Shown here: positions 1 through 8,760 of the stretch, piece by piece
Position numbering within the stretch: position 1 is the stretch's first letter
How the letters are laid out: the number at the start of each line of letters is the position of its first letter
Notes under the pieces: generated by a model
Databases searched by the model: none
Told to the model about the DNA's origin: nothing
The model's input: only the letters and a program-made list of their open reading frames with translations
NCBI GenBank assembly: GCA_035315065.1
Contig: DATFYM010000023.1
Span: 21,315 to 85,314, forward strand
Origin: DATFYM01 sp035315065
Lineage (GTDB): Bacteria; Acidobacteriota; Terriglobia; UBA7540
Reading direction: 5' to 3'
Length of the DNA stretch: 64,000 nt
Program-made: the position numbers and the translations under genes

Positions 1-48
1 GGAACGGTTCTCATTATTTTCACGCAGCCGCGAGTGTCCGGCAATTAA
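1..48 (+). CDS. C-terminal end of an upstream gene (partial)
   Basis: The first 48 bases are open in frame 1 and end in TAA, encoding 15 residues (GTVLIIFTQPRVSGN). A gap of 22 bases with a GGGAG ribosome-binding site leads to the gp25 gene. The tight spacing suggests this is the tail end of another baseplate or spike gene in the same operon. There is too little sequence to name it. Confidence 0.35.
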   Translation, partial: GTVLIIFTQPRVSGN

Positions 49-70
49 GCGGCCGCCAACCGGGAGAGTC

Positions 71-448
71 ATGAATCGCTTCGACTACGCTTTCCCATTT
101 CGGATCGATCCGGCGTCGGGTCAGGCGGCGCGAACCGGCTACGACACGCACGTGGAGCAGATGATCCGGCAAGTGCTGTTGACGGCCCCCGGCGAGCGCG
201 CCGACCTGCCGGAATTTGGCTGCGGGTTGAAGAAGCTGATCTTTGCTCCTCACTCCGATGCTTTGGATGCTACCACCCAGATCGCCGTGCAACAGGCGCT
301 CAATCGTTGGCTGGCGGATCAAATCTCGGTGACCAAGGTCCAGGTGGGTCCGGCGGCGCCCGGCCAGGAAGAGCAACTCCAGGTGGAGATTGATTACGTG
401 CTGGTGGAAACGCAGTCGGCGCAGAAAATCGTGATTCTGGTTTCCTGA
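71..448 (+). CDS. GPW/gp25 family baseplate wedge protein
   Basis: A 125-residue protein of the gp25/GpW family, the smallest conserved wedge component of contractile tails, T6SS (TssE) and extracellular contractile injection systems. The family features are visible: an N-terminal FPFRIDP segment, then VEQMIRQVLLTAPGER, PEFGCGLKKLIF and a basic C-terminal strand. This is the usual family length. The ATG is preceded by GGGAGAG seven bases upstream. The stop is one base before the next ATG, so it is co-transcribed with the large baseplate genes. It is expected to work in the baseplate at the cell-proximal end of the particle. Family assignment is secure. Whether the particle is an eCIS or a defective phage tail is inferred from the neighbours. 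Confidence 0.9.
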   Translation: MNRFDYAFPFRIDPASGQAARTGYDTHVEQMIRQVLLTAPGERADLPEFGCGLKKLIFAPHSDALDATTQIAVQQALNRWLADQISVTKVQVGPAAPGQEEQLQVEIDYVLVETQSAQKIVILVS

Positions 449-449
449 T

Positions 450-2912
450 ATGCAACAAAAGGATCGCCTACAGAGATTGCTCGACCCGAGCAACACGACG
501 TTGAACGGCATCGACTTTGTCGAGATTGCCAGCGCGACTCAGACTGCGTTGCGCGTCCACTTCCTGAATACGGTGCCACTCAAGGGGACGGTGGTTGCCG
601 GGCCGGGCCTGGACGGTCGCACGGTACCCGCCGTACAAATCACCGGCGGCGAGACGATTCCCACGGTTGCGGCCGCGCCGATCCATGATGCCACCGACTG
701 GTCCACCGACGCCGAGGGGCGCCCGACGCTGATGCTGAGTGTGCCGGCTCCCGGCGACTTTTCCATTTACACGCTCACCCTGAACAGCGTGGCTCTCGAT
801 GGCTTTTTCAATCACGTCAACTTTTCCTTCAAGGCGCTTTGTCCATCCGACTTTGATTGCGAGGCGCCGCCCAAGCCCTGTCCGCCGCTCACGGGTGACA
901 TTCCACCCATCGACTACCTGGCGAAGGATTTTCTGAGCTTCCGCAAGGCACTCACCGATTTCTCCGGCCTACGCTACCCGGAATGGCAGGAGCGCTCCGA
1001 AGCCGACTTCGGAATGATGTTCCTGGAAGCGCTGTCGAGTCTCGGGGATGACCTCAGCTACACCCAAGACCGTGTGGCGGCGGAAGCAACGCTCGAAACC
1101 GCCACCCAGCGCCGATCGATCGTGCGGCACGCGCGGTTGGTCGATTACGAACCGCGTCCCGTGACCTCTTCCAGCGCGCTGGTGCAACTCGATGTCACGG
1201 GAGGGCCGATTCCAACCGGATTGGTGGTGAGCGCAGCGGCACCTGACGGTAGCGCGATCGATTTTGAGACCGGAACCGGGCTGATCGATCCGAACACGGG
1301 CTCGCTGAACGTGACCAAGTACGCGGTCAGCCCCACCTGGAATCGATTCCTGGCTGACGGTGTGACTCCCAACATCGTGCCCTACTACTGGGACGATAGC
1401 CAGCGATGCTTGCTGGCTGGTTCCACGGAAATGTGGGTGCTCGGGCATGGCTTCAACTTCCAGCCGGGCCAGAACCTGTTGATCGACACCGCCGCCGCTA
1501 CGACCGCGGATCCGCACGTGCGTGAAGTGGTGCAGCTTACGAGCGTTGATGAGCAATTTGATCCGTTGTTCCTCACGCCCCCGCCGAGCCCCGCGCCGAC
1601 GCCGGTTACCCATCTGGTCTGGGGCCAGGATAGCGCGCTCGCGTCCAATCATGATCTCACCCGAACGATTCTGGCCGGCAACTTGATACCAGCGACCCAA
1701 GGCCGACGTTATACCGAAAGCTTCGCTATCGATCAATCGCCGGCAGGCTCGCAGACTCCGGTGGCGATTCAGCGCACCGGACCCAATAGCACGCCCACGT
1801 CCACTTCGCCGCAGTATTTGTATACACTGGCCAATGCACCGCTGGCCTGGTTGCCCCAGATCGACCCCACGTTACCGCCGCTCCCGGAAATACTGGTCGT
1901 GGAACAGCCTCAGCAGCAGGCGCTGCCACCCGTTGACTGGACGTGGCTCCGAAGCCTTTTGAACGCGGAGGAATTCGAAAACGCTTTTACCATCGACCCC
2001 GCCCGCTACCGGCGCATCGCCCGGAATTCCGATAGTTCCGTCTCATACGACTACGACGGGGATGCCGGCGATACGATTCGCTTCGGTGATGACGTCTTTG
2101 GTGAGATTCCCGAGTCGGGCTCAGTGTTTCAGGTGGCCTATCGCGTGGGTGGCGGCGAGATTGGAAACGTCGCTGCCGATTCCATCACCAAAGTCGATCC
2201 GTCATCCGCCGCGCTGATCTCGGCCGTGACCAATCCCTTTCCCGCCAGCGGTGGCGCGGATGCGGAGACTGACGAGCAGGTGAGGCGTCGCGCGCCTCAA
2301 GCTTTCCGGGCCATTCAATATCGCGCCGTCAGGCCTGAAGATTACGAGGCGGCCGCGCAAACACTGCCTTGGGTCTTGCGAGCCGGGACAGAGTTTCGCT
2401 GGACGGGAAGCTGGCTCACGGTCTTCACTACGGCGGATGCGGAGGGCACCGAGCAGATCACGGTGAACGAGCACACGCAGCTCATCGACCTGTTGAACCG
2501 GTACCGGCTGGCAGGCTACGAGTCGTACGTCCCGGCTCCTCACTTTGTCTCCATTGACCTGATCGTCGCCGTCTGCGCCTGCCCCAGCGCATTTCGCGGA
2601 GACGTGGAAGCTGCCGTCGTCTCCGCCCTGAGCACCACCAAGTTCGCGGACGGGAGCACCGGCTTCTTTTATTTCGACAACTTCACCTTCGGGACCCCAC
2701 TCGAGCGAAGCGCGCTGGAAGCTGCCATTCAAGCGACCTACGGGGTTGCCGGCGTTGTGTCTGTCCAATTTCGCCGCCGGGGCGTTTCTTCGCTTTTCGT
2801 TGATCTTCCGGAAACGCTCCAGATGGGCCCGGACGAAATCCTGCGCATGGACAATGATCCGAGCCGGCCGGAATCCGGTTCGCTCCAGGTCACAGTGGGA
2901 GGAGGTAAATGA
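450..2912 (+). CDS. Putative baseplate assembly protein (gpJ-like), first copy
   Basis: An 820-residue protein of the large family annotated as putative baseplate assembly protein in phage-tail-like and eCIS clusters, related to phage P2 gpJ and T4 gp6. Recognisable segments are DYLAKDFLSFR near residue 152, a long insert-rich middle, FGDDVFGEIP near 545, YRVGGGEIGNVA near 562, and a gpJ-like C-terminal part with AVRPEDYEAAAQTLPWV near 630. There is no signal peptide, as expected for a cytoplasmically assembled particle. It starts one base after gp25 stops and overlaps the next gene by four bases (ATGA), so translation is probably coupled. It likely forms wedges with gp25 and the second large protein downstream. 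Confidence 0.85.
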   Translation: MQQKDRLQRLLDPSNTTLNGIDFVEIASATQTALRVHFLNTVPLKGTVVAGPGLDGRTVPAVQITGGETIPTVAAAPIHDATDWSTDAEGRPTLMLSVPAPGDFSIYTLTLNSVALDGFFNHVNFSFKALCPSDFDCEAPPKPCPPLTGDIPPIDYLAKDFLSFRKALTDFSGLRYPEWQERSEADFGMMFLEALSSLGDDLSYTQDRVAAEATLETATQRRSIVRHARLVDYEPRPVTSSSALVQLDVTGGPIPTGLVVSAAAPDGSAIDFETGTGLIDPNTGSLNVTKYAVSPTWNRFLADGVTPNIVPYYWDDSQRCLLAGSTEMWVLGHGFNFQPGQNLLIDTAAATTADPHVREVVQLTSVDEQFDPLFLTPPPSPAPTPVTHLVWGQDSALASNHDLTRTILAGNLIPATQGRRYTESFAIDQSPAGSQTPVAIQRTGPNSTPTSTSPQYLYTLANAPLAWLPQIDPTLPPLPEILVVEQPQQQALPPVDWTWLRSLLNAEEFENAFTIDPARYRRIARNSDSSVSYDYDGDAGDTIRFGDDVFGEIPESGSVFQVAYRVGGGEIGNVAADSITKVDPSSAALISAVTNPFPASGGADAETDEQVRRRAPQAFRAIQYRAVRPEDYEAAAQTLPWVLRAGTEFRWTGSWLTVFTTADAEGTEQITVNEHTQLIDLLNRYRLAGYESYVPAPHFVSIDLIVAVCACPSAFRGDVEAAVVSALSTTKFADGSTGFFYFDNFTFGTPLERSALEAAIQATYGVAGVVSVQFRRRGVSSLFVDLPETLQMGPDEILRMDNDPSRPESGSLQVTVGGGK

Positions 2913-5900
2913 GCAGCTCGCCCACCATCTGCCCGTGCGATACATTTGTCCACCCCCGGGTGATCACCAATCTCCCTGGGCAGAGCTCTATCGCTTATCG
3001 GGTGGGGGATTACATCACGTTTCGCCACGCCCTGTTGCTCTCGCGTACCGGTGAAGTTGAGCTTGCGAACTGGCGGCCCAGCGCCAAGGGTGACTTGGCC
3101 CTGCAGATGATGGAGTGGTGGGCTTACGTGGCCGATATCCTGACCTTTTACAACGAGCGCATCGCCAATCAGGATTACCTGCGCACCGCCGACCTGCCGG
3201 AAAGTGTGCAACGACTGATTCGCATTCTCGGTTACCGTCCGCGTCCGGGCATTGGTGCTACCGGGACGCTGGGCGCGCTGATGACGGGCGTGGCGCCCTT
3301 CACGGTTGCGCAAGGATTCCAGGTGCAAAGCAAGCCGGGGCCGGGCCAGCAGGCACAAATCTTCGAGTTGAGCTCAGACACGCTGATTCAGGCGCCGGCG
3401 GCGGTTTCTGCCGACCCGCTCCCTAATCCCGCCTTGCTGGGCCCTGACGGTGCCAGCGTTCTGTTGCAAGGTGTCGTCTCATCCGTTAAGAAAGACGACG
3501 ACCTGCTGCTGATGGAGAGAGGCTGGGGCGGAACGGATTCCAATTACGCATTTGTCACCGTACAGACCGTGAGTCAGGAAAGTGATCCCCGCGGTAACAA
3601 GAACACGCGGGTGACCTTCACTCAGGCGCCCAGCCTGTCCCAGGGCGCTCTCGCCTCCGACTATCGACTGTTGAAGAGTAGTCAGACGGCGCACTTCTGG
3701 CAGTACCCAGCCAGTCCGTCGCAGGTGCTGGCGGGTGGCGGTGCGGGCGTGGCGGATCTTGACTCTCTGGCGCGCGGGATCAAGGTCGGCGACGTCGTCG
3801 AGTTCGAGATCGCCGGCGGAAACGCACAGCCGCAGCTTGCCAGCGTCACTCGTTATAGCGAGAAGATCTGGTACGCGAACCCCAAAGGTTATCCGACCAC
3901 CACCAACCCGGACCCGTCGGTAGCTCCGGACCAGCCGGCGGTGGCCATTCCCATTCCCCACACTGAAATCGGGTTTCAACCCGGGTTGCCGAACACTTCA
4001 TGGTGCTGGGGTGTGAACGGTCCATCGCTGGCCCAGATTCTCAATCAGAACCAGGCTCAGCCCACGGGCATTACCGCCTATCTCGATCAGGACCAGAGCC
4101 TGAAGTTCGCGGCAACCATGATGCCCGACTCTGGAGCGGCTTGGTGGTGGTACTGGGGCATCGACGGCCCAACCCTAGCTCAACTACTGACTGCCAACGC
4201 CGCCCGCCTCACGAGCCTCGACGCATACATTGACACGGACAAGAAACTCAAGTTCGTGGCGGTGATGGTTAAGGCCTCGGGTTCCGGCTGGTGGTGGTAT
4301 TGGGGATTGGACACCGCCACTCTCAACCAGACGCTGACCGCCAACAATGCGCGGCTGGTGAGCCTGGATGCCTACATTGATACCGACGGCACCTTGAAAT
4401 ACGCGGTCATCATGGTGCCAGAGGGCGCACAGACTTGGTGGTGGTACGCGGGGATCGACGGTAACAAGCTCAACGAAATCCTCCAGGCGAATAGTGCGCA
4501 GCTCATCAGCCTCAGCGCCTACGTGGATACGGACAAGAACGTGAAGTTTGCGGCGGTCATGGTTCCCAGCAGCGGTCAAGCCTGGTGGTGGTACGGCGGA
4601 ACCGACGGCGTGTCCCTCAGCCAGAGCCTGGCCCAGAATAACGCCCAACTCAACGGCCTCCAGGCATACCTGGGTACGGATGGCACGGTGAAACTGGCGG
4701 CGATTCTGGGGCCGGCGGCCAGCCAACCGGTCATCGACTGGTACGGAAACCTCAGTTCGCTCCTCGTGAACTATGCGTTCCAGGACGTCGGCGAACTGGT
4801 GGGAACGCCGGCAACGGTATTTGACGGCTCGCAACCCTCGCTGCTGGCGGTTCAACCGCCGACGTTTCCGCCGGGGTTTGATGTACCGCTCCTGCTTAGC
4901 GACGCCAACGGCAACGGCGAGTCCGCACAAGGATCGGCGGGCGGGGACCTCTCCACGCTGCAACTGGCCGGTCTTGCCAGCCCCGCTGTCTCGCTGATGC
5001 CACCGATCAACGTGCTGTTCGACCTTCTCGCGGTGTCGCGCGGCAAGACGGTCGCGAACGAGATTCTGGGAAGCGGTGACGCGACCATCGCTATCGGCCA
5101 GGAATTCGTCTTGAAGAATTCCCCTCTCACTTACCTGCAAAGCGCCGATTCGACGTCCGGCAGCGGCTACCAGAGCACGCTGCGGGTGTGGGTGAACGGC
5201 ATTCGGTGGAAAGAAGTGCCGAGTTTCTATCAGCAACCCGCCAACGCTTCGGTGTTCGTGACGCGCGAAGACGAACAGAACCAAACCCACGTGCAGTTTG
5301 GCGATGGCATCAACGGCGCCCGATTACCCTCGGGCGTCAACAATGTGGTAGCCACCTATCGCTACGGCAGCGGCGCTGATTCGCCCGCTTCCGGCACGCT
5401 GACCGTGATTCTGAAGCAGCAACCCCGGCTGAAAGCGATCTTGAATCCGCTCGCGGTGGGCGGGGGAGCCGATCCGGACCCGCCGCAGCAGATCAAGCGA
5501 TACGCTCCACAGTCCGTGCTCACGTTCGGCCGCGCCGTCTCGGGCGATGACTACGAAACCATCGCGGCGCAGGCTCCCGGCGTGGCCCGTGCCAAAGCGT
5601 ATTGGACCTGGGACGTCGCTCAGCAGCGCACCGTGGTCAAAATCTATGTCGGCGACGACGCGAACGCAGTGGGTGACGCGCACACCGCCCTCGCTGCCGC
5701 GGACGACCCGAATCGACCCGTGGTGGTAGTGCTTGCGACGGCCGTTCCGATCTCACTGGGGTTCACGGTGCTGGTTGACCCCGCCTACATCCCGGCGGAC
5801 GTGATGAATGGCGTCACCACCGCTCTCGTCGACCCGCAGAGCGGCTTGTTGGGGACCGACGTCATTGCGATTGGGCAGAGCATCTACTTGAGCCAGATCT

Positions 5901-6154
5901 ACAGGGCGTGCCTTAGAGTGCCCGGCGCAGTGGCCGTTCACAGCTTGAGTTTCGAACGGAAACAGTTGCAGAGTTATCTGCTGTTTCCGTTCCGGCCGCT
6001 GCACTTTATCTCGAAGTTCTTTCCGCTCCAGATCGGATTCCCGCTGCTGCATCTGCTGGAGGAATACCGGTTCGATCCCGGCGAAGGAGGCTTCTTTCAA
6101 CTGTCTGCGTCAGATCTCAATGTCTCCACGGAGGTAGCCGGCAATGGCGGGTGA
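2909..6154 (+). CDS. Putative baseplate assembly protein, second copy, with Trp-rich tandem repeats
   Basis: A 1081-residue protein with the same N-terminal style as its neighbour (YITFRHALL, then WAYVADILTFYNERIANQ near residues 70-90) and a gpJ-like C-terminal part (FGDGINGARLPSGVNNV near 798, RAVSGDDYETIAAQAPGVA near 875). Between them, at roughly residues 363-615, lie about five tandem repeats of 47-48 residues. Each begins with a WWWYxG-type motif followed by L..L...NAxL..L.AY.DTD..LKFAAVM. The repeats resemble the bacterial tandem repeat family known from polyglycine hydrolases (BTRD1), which is unusual inside a baseplate protein. It overlaps the preceding gene by four bases and the next by eleven. 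The gene-family call is firm; the role of the repeats is unknown. Confidence 0.8.
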   Translation: MSSSPTICPCDTFVHPRVITNLPGQSSIAYRVGDYITFRHALLLSRTGEVELANWRPSAKGDLALQMMEWWAYVADILTFYNERIANQDYLRTADLPESVQRLIRILGYRPRPGIGATGTLGALMTGVAPFTVAQGFQVQSKPGPGQQAQIFELSSDTLIQAPAAVSADPLPNPALLGPDGASVLLQGVVSSVKKDDDLLLMERGWGGTDSNYAFVTVQTVSQESDPRGNKNTRVTFTQAPSLSQGALASDYRLLKSSQTAHFWQYPASPSQVLAGGGAGVADLDSLARGIKVGDVVEFEIAGGNAQPQLASVTRYSEKIWYANPKGYPTTTNPDPSVAPDQPAVAIPIPHTEIGFQPGLPNTSWCWGVNGPSLAQILNQNQAQPTGITAYLDQDQSLKFAATMMPDSGAAWWWYWGIDGPTLAQLLTANAARLTSLDAYIDTDKKLKFVAVMVKASGSGWWWYWGLDTATLNQTLTANNARLVSLDAYIDTDGTLKYAVIMVPEGAQTWWWYAGIDGNKLNEILQANSAQLISLSAYVDTDKNVKFAAVMVPSSGQAWWWYGGTDGVSLSQSLAQNNAQLNGLQAYLGTDGTVKLAAILGPAASQPVIDWYGNLSSLLVNYAFQDVGELVGTPATVFDGSQPSLLAVQPPTFPPGFDVPLLLSDANGNGESAQGSAGGDLSTLQLAGLASPAVSLMPPINVLFDLLAVSRGKTVANEILGSGDATIAIGQEFVLKNSPLTYLQSADSTSGSGYQSTLRVWVNGIRWKEVPSFYQQPANASVFVTREDEQNQTHVQFGDGINGARLPSGVNNVVATYRYGSGADSPASGTLTVILKQQPRLKAILNPLAVGGGADPDPPQQIKRYAPQSVLTFGRAVSGDDYETIAAQAPGVARAKAYWTWDVAQQRTVVKIYVGDDANAVGDAHTALAAADDPNRPVVVVLATAVPISLGFTVLVDPAYIPADVMNGVTTALVDPQSGLLGTDVIAIGQSIYLSQIYRACLRVPGAVAVHSLSFERKQLQSYLLFPFRPLHFISKFFPLQIGFPLLHLLEEYRFDPGEGGFFQLSASDLNVSTEVAGNGG

Positions 6155-8669
6155 CCGCGACCACTACGAGATCTACTACGCCGATAAGCTGTGGAACCTG
6201 CTGCCGGCGATTTACCGCACCGAAGATACCGATGTCTTCGACCGCAATGGGCCCCTGCGCGAACTGGTGAATCGGATTGGCGCCCAGGCGGCCATCCTGC
6301 GGCGCAGCATCGACCGTCTGTGGGAAGACCAGTCGATTGAAACCTGCGACGACTGGGTGATTCCCTACATCGCCGATCTGCTCGCCACCCGGCTAGTGGC
6401 CAGCCTGGACGCGCGCGGACAGCGGTTGGATGTGGCGAAGACCATCTACTACCGCCGTCGCAAGGGCACCGTAGCCCTTCTGGAGGAGCTAGCGGCCGAC
6501 ATCACCGGATGGCAAGCGCGCGTGGTGGAGTTCTTCCGTCGCTTGGGCCGTGCGCGGCACGCCCTTGATCCCGAAATCGGTTTCCCCGCCGATTCCTCCG
6601 ACCCGATCGGGAATCGTGCGTTGCGGCTTGCCGAGGGCTTGGTCGGAACGTGGACCGACACCGGGATCGGCGGCTGGGCCGATCTGCGCAACGTGTACGG
6701 CGCCTCGAAGGTGAATTCCGCCTTCGACGAATTCTTCCACACGGCGGACTTTCGGCAAGGCCAAGGCCAGACCGGGTGGTACGACATCCCACGGCTGGGT
6801 GTGTTCTTGTGGCGTCTCATAAGCTTCGGCGTTGACCAGGCAACGCCGGTGGAGTTCGCAAAGTGCCCAGGCTACTACTCCTTCGATCCCACCGGCCGCG
6901 AGATTCCGTTGTTCGCGTCTGCCTCCCGCCCGTTGGGAGACACATGGGTCTCGCCCCAGGAGTGGCAGCTTCCGGCTTACATCACCACGCCGCTCCTCCA
7001 GTCGACGCTCGAGGACGGGGAGGCGCTCTACGCGGCGCTCGATCCTTCCAACAGCCTCGCCCTGCTGCCGAACTCGCTCGGCGTTTTCACGCTACCCGGA
7101 AGCTTCTATGAGCTGATCGACGCCTCGCAGATTACGACCTATCCAGAGCCGCCTGGCACAACGCATCAGGTGATGATCTTTCCGGAAACGGGTAGCTTCA
7201 AGGCGCTCCATCCGCCCCTGGACGGACCAGTCTCCGTAACCTATCACTATGGATTCTCGTCCACGCTCGGCGCTGGTCCGTACGACCGCCGCATTTTGGG
7301 GCAGCAGCCGAATCCAACTCCGGCCCCGGTGCGGCACGTGCTGGGGGGGGCGTCGGCACTCACACCGCAACTGAACACCGTTTCTCCTGTGGGAACGGTC
7401 AGCATCGATGATTCTCTCACTTACACGCAGGTCGCCGACGTGACGGGCATCGTGCAAGTCATTCTGATGGCGCGGAACACCAGCCGTCCGGTCATCCGCC
7501 TTGCTCCGCCAGCGCCGGACGTGACGGAGTGGAGGTTCAGCGGCAACGACGGGAGTTCACTAGTTGTGGAAGGACTCCTGGTGAGTGGCGGTGACATCGT
7601 GCTCCAAGGCGTTTTTGACACGGTGACGCTAACTTGCTGCACGTTCGATCCGGGCAATTCGGGCGAGTCCGCAACTCCCCCAACGGTGTTTACACAGTCC
7701 GTGGACGGGCGCGATCTGATCCCAACCAAGCTCTGGGTTGAGGGTCAGGTGCGGCTACTGGCGGTCGATCGCTGCATCATGGGCCCGATCGCCACGCGGG
7801 CGGGCGGGGAAGTGGAGATACTGGAGATCAATGACAGCATCCTCCAATCCATCCGCACGTCGTTGTTCGGCCCACTGGCGGTGGCCGATCTTCACGATCC
7901 TGGCCGGTTGGCAACGCGGTTACGCGATGGAATCGATCCCCTCTCGCTCTATCTGCAGGGGCACTTGACCGCACCCACAAAGGCGCTGCTGAACGCCTAC
8001 ACCGGTCCGCAGCCTCCTTCGGCGGCGCTCCAGCAGGCGCTCGTGCAAGACTTGAATACGGTCCTTGCCGGGCCATCGATTTACGATGCCCAGCGTTTCG
8101 CCCTGGTGAACCTCTATCCGGCGACCCAGCAGCTCATGGCGGAGAATCCCAAGGGTGCGGACCTGCTCCGCTTGAATCGTCTGCTACTCGAAGAGGCCTA
8201 CCCCGTGGAACTGGCGGACCTGGCACTCGCGCTCAGCAGCGGTACGGTGGAACTCAGCCGGTGCACGGTGCTCGGTCCCGCCTATGTTCACCGGATCGAA
8301 GTCAGTGAGTCCATCCTCGACGATGTGGTGGTGGTGGAGGACGCGCAGGACGGCTGCGTGCGATTCTCAGCCTGGCCGACCGGCAGCGTGCTGCCCCGCA
8401 AGTATGAGAGCGTGGAGGTCGCGCCGCAATCGCCGTTGTTCGGCTCGCGCGCCTTCGGGCGACCGACCTATGCGCAGCTCGTGCAGAATGTCGACAACGC
8501 CATCCTCTCCGGCGCGCCCAACGCAACCATCAGCGCGGGGGCGGAGGACGGGTCGGAAATGGGCGCGTTCGCACGCCAGAAGAACGCTATTAAGGAGCGC
8601 AGCCTGCTGATCAAATACCAGGAGTATATGCCGTTGGGGCTGGTCCCGGTGGTGATCTACGTGACGTAA
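6144..8669 (+). CDS. Phage tail protein, gpI-like N-terminus
   Basis: An 841-residue protein. Residues 1-200 match the gpI-type tail proteins of contractile particles: LWNLLPAIYRTED near 15, LVNRIGAQAAILRRSIDRLW near 40, DWVIPYIADLLATR near 70, and YYRRRKGTVALLEELA near 103. In related clusters this family sits directly after the baseplate-assembly proteins, as here. The remaining 600 residues are not recognised. They include strand-rich stretches (VEGLLVSGGDIVLQG, VTLTCCTFDPG) that suggest a parallel beta-helix, possibly a fibre-like or surface element. It overlaps the previous gene by eleven bases. A 91-bp gap follows before the DUF6519 gene. Confidence 0.75.
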   Translation: MAGDRDHYEIYYADKLWNLLPAIYRTEDTDVFDRNGPLRELVNRIGAQAAILRRSIDRLWEDQSIETCDDWVIPYIADLLATRLVASLDARGQRLDVAKTIYYRRRKGTVALLEELAADITGWQARVVEFFRRLGRARHALDPEIGFPADSSDPIGNRALRLAEGLVGTWTDTGIGGWADLRNVYGASKVNSAFDEFFHTADFRQGQGQTGWYDIPRLGVFLWRLISFGVDQATPVEFAKCPGYYSFDPTGREIPLFASASRPLGDTWVSPQEWQLPAYITTPLLQSTLEDGEALYAALDPSNSLALLPNSLGVFTLPGSFYELIDASQITTYPEPPGTTHQVMIFPETGSFKALHPPLDGPVSVTYHYGFSSTLGAGPYDRRILGQQPNPTPAPVRHVLGGASALTPQLNTVSPVGTVSIDDSLTYTQVADVTGIVQVILMARNTSRPVIRLAPPAPDVTEWRFSGNDGSSLVVEGLLVSGGDIVLQGVFDTVTLTCCTFDPGNSGESATPPTVFTQSVDGRDLIPTKLWVEGQVRLLAVDRCIMGPIATRAGGEVEILEINDSILQSIRTSLFGPLAVADLHDPGRLATRLRDGIDPLSLYLQGHLTAPTKALLNAYTGPQPPSAALQQALVQDLNTVLAGPSIYDAQRFALVNLYPATQQLMAENPKGADLLRLNRLLLEEAYPVELADLALALSSGTVELSRCTVLGPAYVHRIEVSESILDDVVVVEDAQDGCVRFSAWPTGSVLPRKYESVEVAPQSPLFGSRAFGRPTYAQLVQNVDNAILSGAPNATISAGAEDGSEMGAFARQKNAIKERSLLIKYQEYMPLGLVPVVIYVT

Positions 8670-8760
8670 TCAGCCTGCGTCGCGACTCGTGCCATGTTTG
8701 CAGAGCGCACGAGGCAACCCCGGTTTCGACGGTAGCCTATGCGGTTTCGAGGAGGCAGTT

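Noticed and set aside
4184..5290. Minus-strand open frame within the repeat-bearing baseplate gene
   Set aside because: It is produced by the periodic sense repeats; its own repeats (HVGAEADELR-like) are their complement.
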